This document shows positions 1-4,975 of a stretch of DNA of 6,384 nucleotides, piece by piece. The first letter of the stretch is position 1, and every line of letters starts with the position of its first letter. The stretch spans positions 1 through 6,384 of the forward strand of contig CAJMPK010000087.1 in assembly GCA_905215205.1 (NCBI GenBank). Direction: 5' to 3'. The notes under the pieces are model-generated. The model saw only the letters and a program-made list of their open reading frames with translations. It did no database searches and was not told where the DNA came from. The position numbers and the translations under genes are program-made. The stretch comes from an uncultured bacterium (GTDB taxonomy: Bacteria; Actinomycetota; Coriobacteriia; Coriobacteriales; Coriobacteriaceae).

Positions 1-190
1 CCTGCTCCACCCAGCCGGGGCGCGGGAAGCTGGTTTTGACGCTACGACGTGCCTGGGCAACGATGCAGCCGTATTCGTCGACAATGGCCGCGAGCACCGA
101 GGTGGTGCCGCAGTCGAGCGCCATGATGTAGGAACCACCAAAGCCAAACGAGGCATCTTCCATGCCCAGGCTGCCCAGATTCAACGACAT
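1..190 (-). CDS. FGGY-family carbohydrate kinase, glycerol kinase-like (N-terminal fragment, runs off window)
   Basis: Only the first 63 codons are present; the gene continues past base 1. The fragment reads YIMALDCGTTS from residue 21 and FPRPGWVEQ at residues 55-63. These match the first phosphate-binding loop (DxGTTS) and the PxPGWVE motif at the start of glycerol kinases and related FGGY sugar kinases, which phosphorylate a polyol or sugar with ATP in the cytoplasm. The ATG at 190 is favoured because AAAGG lies 8 nt upstream (199-203). It gives about 20 residues before the kinase fold, longer than the few residues of typical GlpK. Later Met codons (residues 10 and 23) lack a clear ribosome binding site. 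In classical glycerol kinase the loop continues GTTSSRA; here it is GTTSVLA, with Leu where Arg is usual, so the substrate is left open. It starts 13 nt after the Sua5/YrdC stop and its ribosome binding site abuts that stop, suggesting co-transcription. Other FGGY kinases (xylulokinase, gluconokinase) are possible. Confidence 0.8.
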   Translation of the reverse strand, partial: MSLNLGSLGMEDASFGFGGSYIMALDCGTTSVLAAIVDEYGCIVAQARRSVKTSFPRPGWVEQ

Positions 191-203
191 CGCTAACACC
201 TTT

Positions 204-947
204 CTAATGCAACGGGTCGGACAGGACCCGCTCGATCTCTGATGCGGGAAGTGCACCTTGGCGCAGGATCTGAAGCTCGCCATGCTTAAACGTCACGATG
301 GTCGAGGCGTCGCGACACGGGGTCTCACCGGCGTCGACGGCAACATCGACCCCCTCCAGGATGCGGTCCTCAACGGCGGCGAAGCTTGCCGGCGCGGGCG
401 CGCCGTGCGTATTGGCGCTGGTGCAGGCAAGTGGACTGCCGCACGCGCGGATGAGCGCCTGCACCACGGGCGAGGCCGATGCGCGAAGGGCCACCGTGTC
501 GTCGGCGGCGCGCATAAAGGTCGGCACGCAGGGGGCTGCCTTGACCACGATAGTCAGGGCGCCCGGCCAGCATCTTCGGGCAAGCGCGCGGACCTCTTCC
601 GGAATATCCACGCCGTAGCGGTCGAGGGCCTCGGCATCATCGACCAGCCAGGCGACCGTTTGGGTAAGCTCGCGCTGTTTGAGGGTAAAGATGCGACGGT
701 ACCCGGTGCCGAGCGCAGGGACTGCGGCGCCGTTGACGGCGGCCTGCGGATCGCGCGGCCACGATGGGAATTCGCTTGTATCTTGGGGCACGGCGTCCGA
801 GAAGGCGTTAACCGCTACGGCGACACCGTAGACCGTCTCGGTCGGGATCAGCGCCAAGCCGCCACAGCCGAACACCTCGGCCGTACGCTCAACGGCGAGC
901 CGATGCGGCTCGCGCGCTCCCTCGTATACCCGGTAGACCGTCTGCAT
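204..947 (-). CDS. tsaC: Threonylcarbamoyl-AMP synthase, Sua5/YrdC/TsaC family
   Basis: This 247-residue YrdC-domain protein should make threonylcarbamoyl-adenylate from threonine, bicarbonate and ATP. That is the first step of the t6A37 modification of ANN-decoding tRNAs, in the cytoplasm. Visible motifs in order are PTETVYG (35-41), IFTLKQR (86-92, holding the K-x-R pair), WPGALT (127-132), VALRAS (152-157), SPLACTSAN (171-179, holding the S-x-N pair), STIVTF (215-220) and ILRQGAL (227-233). The order and spacing fit the family, except for roughly 35 extra Pro/Ala-rich residues (about 46-82) between PTETVYG and the K-x-R strand. There is no C-terminal Sua5 domain, so it is the short TsaC/YrdC type. 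The ATG at 947 has AAGGGG 11 nt upstream. It lies downstream of hicB with a 134-bp gap and just ahead of the FGGY kinase. A YciO-type paralog of unknown function is the main alternative; the K-x-R and S-x-N residues favour true synthase activity. Confidence 0.88.
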   Translation of the reverse strand: MQTVYRVYEGAREPHRLAVERTAEVFGCGGLALIPTETVYGVAVAVNAFSDAVPQDTSEFPSWPRDPQAAVNGAAVPALGTGYRRIFTLKQRELTQTVAWLVDDAEALDRYGVDIPEEVRALARRCWPGALTIVVKAAPCVPTFMRAADDTVALRASASPVVQALIRACGSPLACTSANTHGAPAPASFAAVEDRILEGVDVAVDAGETPCRDASTIVTFKHGELQILRQGALPASEIERVLSDPLH

Positions 948-966
948 GTATATGCCAGCCCCTTAC

Positions 967-1074
967 GCTCTGGTGAAAGTTTGTTTACTGAGGGGCATTC
1001 TCGCACGAAACGTTCAACCTATTTGCCCAGAGCGCATGTTGGTTTGGTGAGCGGCTCTAGTAGTCGGTGAAAGT
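967..1074. repeat. Repeated GCTCT/GGTGAAAGT element in the gap upstream of the Sua5/YrdC gene
   Basis: GGTGAAAGT occurs at 972-980 and again at 1066-1074. Each copy is preceded by GCTCT (967-971 directly adjacent; 1054-1058 with 7 extra bases between) and followed by GAGGGG (990-995 and 1075-1080). In addition CGCTCTGG (966-973) is an inverted match to CCAGAGCG (1027-1034). All lie in the 134-bp gap between hicB and the Sua5/YrdC start, where a promoter or operator would be expected. I found no convincing -35/-10 pair there. The repeats could be a duplicated protein-binding site or chance. Confidence 0.35.
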
Positions 1075-1081
1075 GAGGGGG

Positions 1082-1528
1082 TTATTGGACTGCGACGAAC
1101 TTCTTTGGCCTGCCGGCGTGGCGTTCTTGGGCGGCGTAGCGCTCGATGCTGTCTATCGTTATCATCCGACGGCCGTCGACGAGTTCAACATCGAGCTTTC
1201 CGGCTTTGACCAGCGCGGTAATCCGCGGAGCGGAGACTTTGAGGTCCAGAGCTGCATCTTTAAATGTTCGGCACGCCGCTTCCCGAGCGTCCTCGTGGTC
1301 GATTTCGACTGAAAGGGCCACGACCTCGGCCGAGCGTTCGTACTCTGCCGGAGTCAAACCGTTGTTGAGGTCGTCGGCCAAAAACGCCATCAATGCCTCG
1401 GTGGCATGGGCAATCGCTTCTTCGCGCGTATAGGCATCGGCAAAGGCGCCAGGAATCTGCGGGAAGCTAGCGCAGTAACCGTCGTCTTCTTTTATGAGAA
1501 CGCAGTCATAGGTAAATCGCTGCCTCAT
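1082..1528 (-). CDS. hicB: HicB-family antitoxin with Xis/MerR-like C-terminal DNA-binding domain
   Basis: This 148-residue antitoxin would bind and block the HicA ribonuclease and repress its own operon. Residues 1-55 show the HicB fold signature: FTYDCVLIKEDDGYCASFPQIPGAFADAYTREEA in pieces, with YCASFPQIPG (18-27) and TREEAIAHATEAL (34-46). HicB antitoxins usually end in a ribbon-helix-helix or Cro-like helix-turn-helix. Here residues about 91-135 (ALDLKVSAPRITALVKAGKL, then GRRMITIDSIERYAA) resemble the winged-helix excisionase/MerR type instead. I chose the ATG at 1528 because GGAGG (1533-1537) lies 4 nt upstream. An in-frame ATG at 1573 would overlap hicA by 34 nt and add 15 residues unlike the family. 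The gene starts 11 nt after the hicA stop, so the two are one transcript, in the usual toxin-first order. Family assignment is firm; the C-terminal fold is inferred from sequence pattern. Confidence 0.9.
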   Translation of the reverse strand: MRQRFTYDCVLIKEDDGYCASFPQIPGAFADAYTREEAIAHATEALMAFLADDLNNGLTPAEYERSAEVVALSVEIDHEDAREAACRTFKDAALDLKVSAPRITALVKAGKLDVELVDGRRMITIDSIERYAAQERHAGRPKKFVAVQ

Positions 1529-1539
1529 TTTGCCTCCAA

Positions 1540-1725
1540 CTACCATCCAGCTTGGCGACGAATACTTGCCCACGTGCCCCTCTTTGGTCGATCACTACCA
1601 GAGCCGTTCACGGTGACAACACGGTCACCAGAAACATACTTAGCATGACTACCGACTTGCGCGACCTTCACGAATCCATCGTGCTTGAGTAGGGCAATGA
1701 TTTCCCAAAAGGTAGGAGGTTGCAT
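1540..1725 (-). CDS. hicA: HicA-family mRNA interferase toxin
   Basis: This 61-residue protein matches HicA, a small double-stranded-RNA-binding-like ribonuclease that cleaves mRNA independently of translation when released from HicB. The pattern runs FWEIIALLKHDGFVKVAQ (6-23), then GSHAKY (25-30) with the catalytic His27. It continues with VVTVNG (36-41) and the C-terminal helix KRGTWASIRRQAG (48-60), equivalent to the family's KpGTLrsILkqAGi. Length is normal (about 58-80 residues). The catalytic His and its GS context are intact, so the toxin looks functional. The ATG at 1725 has AAGAGG 7 nt upstream. An AT-rich promoter with a palindrome lies directly before it. It is the first gene of a two-gene module placed between prmC and the Sua5/YrdC gene. 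Confidence 0.93.
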   Translation of the reverse strand: MQPPTFWEIIALLKHDGFVKVAQVGSHAKYVSGDRVVTVNGSGSDRPKRGTWASIRRQAGW

Positions 1726-1749
1726 GGGCCGACCTCTTTCAGCCGTCTT

Positions 1750-1771
1750 AATTATAAACTACTTTATAATT
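1750..1771. promoter_or_regulatory. Perfect 9-bp inverted repeat over the hicAB -10 box, candidate HicB operator
   Basis: The left arm AATTATAAA (1750-1758) and right arm TTTATAATT (1763-1771) are exact inverted copies separated by CTAC (1759-1762). The left arm contains the whole -10 box of the predicted hicAB promoter, so a dimer bound here would block RNA polymerase. HicB and HicAB complexes are known to autorepress through palindromes at their promoters. Assignment to this HicB is inference from position. The AT-rich composition makes some palindromy by chance more likely, but an exact 9-bp pair at this position is striking. Confidence 0.55.
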
Positions 1772-1779
1772 TTTAATAA
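1751..1779 (-). promoter_or_regulatory. Predicted sigma-70-type promoter of hicAB
   Basis: Reading the minus strand, a perfect TATAAT -10 box lies at 1756-1751. With a 17-bp spacer, a weak -35 box TTATTA (3 of 6 consensus bases) lies at 1779-1774. Transcription would start near 1744, leaving a leader of about 18 nt that includes the hicA ribosome binding site. The stretch 1745-1796 is extremely AT-rich within a GC-rich region, and the -35 box sits only about 15 bp beyond the prmC stop. This suggests hicAB is transcribed on its own as well as by any read-through from prmC. Confidence 0.6.
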
Positions 1780-1793
1780 CCAGTTAATAAATA

Positions 1794-3068
1794 TTACTGG
1801 CGCTGTTTGGGCTCGGTGACGATGGCTCGAACGATGCGGGGACGATCAGTGAGGTCGCGGACGATGCGCACGTCCGAGAGGCCCGCTTGGCGGCAGAGCT
1901 CGGCGGCGGCGTCGAGGGCGCCCTCGTAGAGCTCGCAGGCAAACAGGCCGCCGGCGCGCAGCATATAGGGCGCCGCATTGAGCAGGCGGCGGAAGATATC
2001 AAGGCCGTCGGCACCGCCCTCGAGCGCCAAATCGGGCTCGAAGTCCTTGACCTCGTGCGGTAGCGAGCGCATGACGTCGGTCGGAATGTAAGGCGGGTTG
2101 GAGACGAGTACGTCAAAGGTGCCCCACTCCTCGCGGGGGATAGAGCTCACCAGGTTCGTGAGGCTGAAGGCGACCTCATCGGACGTAAGCCCGAGCGCGT
2201 CGCGGTTTTTGGTGGCCAGGTCAATGGCGCGCGGTTCGATATCGGTAGCGGTGCAGGTGACATGGCCGCGGCGCTCCCAGGCAAGGGAGAGCGAGATGCA
2301 GCCCGTGCCGCAGCCGACCTCGAGAACGCGGGCAGTGCGGGGCTCGGCTGGGGCAGATACGTTGGCCTCGGCGGCATCTTGCGCGGGAGTCGCCTGTTGG
2401 TCGTTGTCCTCAATGGCGATGCCGTATTCGTCGAGCTCGGGCTCGGGGGTTTCCATGGCCTCTGCTTCTGCCGCTTCGGCTTCTGCTGCCTGCGCGGCGG
2501 CTTCCTCGGCCTCGCGGTCGGCCAATTCCTCGGCATAGGCACGGCTGCCCAGCACATCGCCGCCTAGCGCCGCCTCATCGGCAGCCGTCAGGTTAGCGGC
2601 ACGGCGCTCGGCGGTCGCGCGTTCGTCTGCCAGCGCGGCCTCGGCCTTGCGTGCCTCCTCGACCTCATCGTTCCAAGGCAGCTCAACACGCTGACGGGCA
2701 GCAGCCTCGGGGCTCAGCACCTCGGCATCCAGATAATTGAGGACTTCCTCGACGAGCATCTCGGTCTCGGGGCGCGGAATGAGCACACCGGGGGCGCACG
2801 CGACGTCGATCATGCGAAACTGCGTGCTGCCCGTGATGTATTGCAGCGGCTCGCCCTTAGCGCGGCGGACAACGGCCGCATGCATGGTCTCGAGCTGGGA
2901 CGCGTTAAGCGTCTCGTCCATACGCATATATAGGTCAATGCGCGCCAGGCCCGTGGCGGCGCACAGCAGCCACTCGGCAGAAAGACGGGGGTGCTCCTCG
3001 CCGCGCTCGGCCAGGTACTCCTTGGTCCACTCGAGACAACGCTTGATGGTCCAAATCTCGTTTGCCAT
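1794..3068 (-). CDS. prmC: Peptide chain release factor N5-glutamine methyltransferase PrmC (HemK), with large insertion
   Basis: PrmC uses S-adenosylmethionine to methylate the glutamine of the GGQ motif in release factors RF1 and RF2. The N-terminal helical substrate-binding domain covers residues 1-95 (CLEWTKEYLA, RRAKGEPLQYITG, VLIPRPETE at 95-103). The Rossmann methyltransferase domain begins at VLEVGCGTG (248-256, SAM loop), with TDIEPRAI (275-282), the catalytic NPPYIP (324-329) and GGLFACELYEG (373-383). Length is 424 residues against about 280 normally. The excess is roughly 120 residues (about 118-244, bases 2337-2717), rich in Ala, Glu and Asp with few hydrophobics, placed between RPETE and the SAM loop. 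It is probably coiled-coil or disordered. The ATG at 3068 is chosen because GGGGAGGG (3073-3080) lies just upstream; an in-frame start at 3143 lacks this and adds 25 unrelated residues. All catalytic motifs are intact, so function is likely retained. Its substrate RF1 is encoded upstream, but behind a terminator and a 590-bp gap. Confidence 0.93.
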   Translation of the reverse strand: MANEIWTIKRCLEWTKEYLAERGEEHPRLSAEWLLCAATGLARIDLYMRMDETLNASQLETMHAAVVRRAKGEPLQYITGSTQFRMIDVACAPGVLIPRPETEMLVEEVLNYLDAEVLSPEAAARQRVELPWNDEVEEARKAEAALADERATAERRAANLTAADEAALGGDVLGSRAYAEELADREAEEAAAQAAEAEAAEAEAMETPEPELDEYGIAIEDNDQQATPAQDAAEANVSAPAEPRTARVLEVGCGTGCISLSLAWERRGHVTCTATDIEPRAIDLATKNRDALGLTSDEVAFSLTNLVSSIPREEWGTFDVLVSNPPYIPTDVMRSLPHEVKDFEPDLALEGGADGLDIFRRLLNAAPYMLRAGGLFACELYEGALDAAAELCRQAGLSDVRIVRDLTDRPRIVRAIVTEPKQRQ

Positions 3069-3546
3069 GGGGCCCTCCCCTCTTAAGCGCCGGACGGCGC
3101 GCGAATGTCGGAGCAGATTGTACGCGAGGCCAGCGCTTGGCAAGGGACGATTGAAGGCGATTATCGAGAATCAGCCCAGAATTTTGCACCGGGCTTGCTC
3201 AAAGTGCTCATTCGTCGACGTCAAAATCCGCATTCGTCAAGCTTTTGGCAAGGTTGACCCAAAACTGACCAATATCTAACCAAGAACTTGCCACATCGCT
3301 TGACGCGCGACGCATCAAAAATCGCCCCGCGACTTCTTGAACGATATTTTGAGCAATATTTTCGATAGCGGACTTATGCCATCAATTGCCTTAAGCAGGT
3401 AAGCAGCTCAAATGACATCACAGCCGACTGAATAAAATATCAAGGCAATGTCACCAATAACTCCCTACGAATCATTTGACAACCAAGGAAACGCCGATGT
3501 TTTGGCAATGTCAGCGAGCGACGTCCAGAGCGAACAAGTTGGCATG

Positions 3547-3588
3547 AAAAAGGCAGGGCATTGACCTTCTGGTCATGCCTTGCCTTTT
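3547..3588 (-). terminator. Rho-independent terminator of prfA
   Basis: A long hairpin pairs AAAAAGGCAGGGCATTGACC (3547-3566) with GGTCATGCCTTGCCTTTT (3571-3588) around a TTCT loop, with one G-T pair and one bulged base. On the minus strand the GC-rich stem is followed by TTTTT, so it should end the prfA transcript about 70 nt past the stop codon. The other strand also shows a short T run (TTTT), so it may work in both directions. Confidence 0.8.
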
Positions 3589-3630
3589 GAATGACAAATT
3601 GTTGCTCTGGGCGGCGCGCAGCGTCGAGCG

Positions 3631-3658
3631 GTTACGGCGTTTGGTAAAACGCCGTAAC
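3631..3658 (-). other. Perfect 12-bp hairpin immediately after the prfA stop codon
   Basis: GTTACGGCGTTT (3631-3642) and AAACGCCGTAAC (3647-3658) are exact inverted copies around a 4-base loop. The stem begins at the base directly after the prfA TAA (3661-3659). It lacks a T run on either side, so it is not a standard terminator; the terminator follows about 43 bp on. It may protect the mRNA 3' end or act as a first, weak stop signal. Confidence 0.6.
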
Positions 3659-4726
3659 TTAAACAGCCTGTGCCAGCTTCTCGGCTCGCTCGGCGGCGGC
3701 GAGCGCCTCGATGACGGTGCCGAGCTGATCGCCCAGAAGGACGCCGTTGTAGGTGGAGTTGAAACCGATGCGGTGATCGGTCACGCGGTCCTGGGGCTGG
3801 TTGTAGGTACGGATCTTCTCGGAACGGTTGCCGTGGCCGATCTGGCTCTGGCGCTCGGCACCAAGCTCTGCCTGCTGCTTCTCGAGTTCCATCTCGTACA
3901 GACGAGCACGCAGCATCTGCATGCAGACCTCGCGGTTCTGAATCTGGGAGCGCTGCTCCTGCGACTGCACCACGGTGTTGGTGGGCAAGTGGGTGATGCG
4001 CACGGCGGAGTAGGTAGTGTTAACGCACTGACCGCCAGGGCCGGAGGCGCAGTAGGTGTCGATGCGCAGGTCGGACTGGTTGATCTGGACGTCAATTTCC
4101 TCGGCCTCGGGAAGTACGGCGACGGTAGCCGTGGAGGTCTGAATGCGGCCCTGGGACTCGGTCTTGGGAACGCGCTGGACGCGATGCACGCCGGACTCGA
4201 ACTTCATGACGGAGTAGACGCGGTCGCCCTCGACCTTGAACTCGATGGACTTAAAGCCGCCGGCCTCGCTGGGGCTGGAATCGAGCACGGTGGTCTTCCA
4301 GCCGCGCGACTCGCAGAAGCGCTGGTACATCTTGTACAAGTCGCCGGCGAAGATGGCTGCCTCGTCGCCACCGGCGGCGGAGCGAATCTCGACGATGGTG
4401 TTCTTGTCGTCGTTGGGGTCACTCGGGATGAGCATGTACTTGATGTCTTCCTCGAGCTGGGGAAGCTTTTCCTCGTTCTCGGAGATGTCCATCTGGAGCA
4501 TCTCCTTCTCGTCCGCATCGCTGGTGTCGCGGAGCATCTCCTTGGCAGCCTCGATGTCGTCGAGCGCGCTGATGTACTCACGCGAAGCGGCGATGAGGTC
4601 GGACTGGTGCGCGTACTCCTTGTTGAGACGCGTGAACTCCTTGATGTCGGAGGCGACGGCCGGGTCGGAAAGCTTCTTCTCGAGCTCCTCGTAGGCCTTA
4701 ATGATCTTTTCGAGCTTGTCGCGCAT
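3659..4726 (-). CDS. prfA: Peptide chain release factor 1 (RF1)
   Basis: RF1 recognises UAA and UAG in the ribosomal A site and triggers release of the finished protein. The 355-residue length is normal. Domain 1 is the N-terminal helical part (1-105). The conserved EIRSAAGGDEAAIFAGDLY (113-131) follows. The stop-codon tripeptide site sits in RVPKTESQGR (185-194), and the catalytic GGQ at 231-233 lies within DTYCASGPGGQCVNTT. A C-terminal stretch includes HGNRSEKIRTYNQPQDRVTDHR (298-319, in two parts), the family's highly conserved GxRSEKIRTYNFPQxRVTDHRI. The P-x-T tripeptide marks it as RF1, not RF2 (SPF); here it reads PKT where PAT or PVT is usual. GPGGQxVNTT is typical of actinobacterial RF1. 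The ATG at 4726 has AAAGGAG (4734-4740) 7 nt upstream. It is preceded by a 249-bp structured leader and followed by its own terminator, so it appears to be transcribed separately from prmC. Confidence 0.97.
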   Translation of the reverse strand: MRDKLEKIIKAYEELEKKLSDPAVASDIKEFTRLNKEYAHQSDLIAASREYISALDDIEAAKEMLRDTSDADEKEMLQMDISENEEKLPQLEEDIKYMLIPSDPNDDKNTIVEIRSAAGGDEAAIFAGDLYKMYQRFCESRGWKTTVLDSSPSEAGGFKSIEFKVEGDRVYSVMKFESGVHRVQRVPKTESQGRIQTSTATVAVLPEAEEIDVQINQSDLRIDTYCASGPGGQCVNTTYSAVRITHLPTNTVVQSQEQRSQIQNREVCMQMLRARLYEMELEKQQAELGAERQSQIGHGNRSEKIRTYNQPQDRVTDHRIGFNSTYNGVLLGDQLGTVIEALAAAERAEKLAQAV

Positions 4727-4807
4727 GGCGGGACTCCTTTATGTGCGTGAAGGCGAAAATCGGCAGAGTTGATGGGGCGCGCGGCGCCACTGCGGGGGTA
4801 AGCCCAG

Positions 4808-4834
4808 CTAGAACATGTCGATCTTCAGATACAT
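4808..4834 (-). CDS. Possible leader peptide of 8 residues upstream of prfA
   Basis: On the minus strand GAAGGG (4846-4841) lies 6 nt before an ATG at 4834 that opens MYLKIDMF and ends in TAG at 4810-4808. A second in-frame ATG at 4840 would give 10 residues. The stop is 81 nt upstream of the prfA start. The ribosome binding site spacing is good, but such a short ORF can arise by chance. Ending in UAG, which only RF1 reads, it could in principle sense RF1 levels; this is speculation. Confidence 0.15.
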   Translation of the reverse strand: MYLKIDMF

Positions 4835-4927
4835 GCGCATCCCTTCGCGTATGAGGTACATAGTTGCGGTCTAACCCATACATGATAGCGTGCGCAGGCA
4901 AACCTGCATATAACCCGCACGGAATGA

Positions 4928-4960
4928 TTGGTGCAAACAAACCTGACCCCATTGCACCAA
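4928..4960. repeat. Perfect 9-bp inverted repeat between the M20 peptidase and prfA
   Basis: TTGGTGCAA (4928-4936) and TTGCACCAA (4952-4960) are exact inverted copies around 15 bases. The unit starts 16 bp after the peptidase stop. On the minus strand no T run follows, so a standard terminator is doubtful. On the plus strand GCTTGCTTTTT follows but no plus-strand gene needs it. It could be an operator for prfA, an RNA processing hairpin, or one copy of a dispersed palindromic (REP-like) element; its loop is G-rich on the minus strand (GGGGTCAGG). Confidence 0.6.
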
Positions 4961-4975
4961 GGGCTTGCTTTTTGG

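Larger units (their letters stand above)
3069..3658. other. 590-bp intergenic region between prfA and prmC, no gene recognised
   Basis: It holds the prfA terminator and a hairpin at its high-coordinate end and the prmC ribosome binding site at its low end. The middle (about 3160-3540) is clearly AT-richer than the flanking genes, with stops in all frames and no recognisable protein or RNA family. Small repeats are visible: GGCAATGTCA at 3444-3453 and 3504-3513, ATATTTT at 3344-3350 and 3356-3362, and an inverted pair GGCAAG (3247-3252)/CTTGCC (3287-3292). A minus-strand GATAAT at 3165-3160 is a possible -10 box for prmC but has no good -35 partner. Because the terminator isolates prmC from prfA, a prmC promoter should lie in here. 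Confidence 0.6.

Noticed and set aside
258..1070. Plus-strand open frame of 270 codons opposite the Sua5/YrdC gene
   Set aside because: Arg/Gly-rich antisense shadow of a gene whose motifs are clear on the minus strand; no family resemblance.
1529..1573. Longer hicB starting at 1573
   Set aside because: It would overlap hicA and add residues outside the HicB fold; the ATG at 1528 has GGAGG just upstream.
1780..1800. CCAGT/ACTGG inverted repeat at the end of prmC as a terminator
   Set aside because: Only 5-bp arms with an AT-rich 11-base loop and no clean T run; too weak to call.
3069..3143. Longer prmC N-terminus starting at 3143
   Set aside because: The 25 extra residues do not resemble PrmC and a strong ribosome binding site at 3073-3080 points to the ATG at 3068.
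3476..3504. Plus-strand TTGACA as a promoter in the prfA-prmC gap
   Set aside because: No -10-like hexamer at 16-18 bp spacing and no plus-strand gene follows.
3575..4750. Long plus-strand open frame of 391 codons opposite prfA
   Set aside because: Its Leu/Gly/Val-rich, low-complexity translation is the antisense of a highly conserved RF1 gene in GC-rich DNA; it has no recognisable motif.
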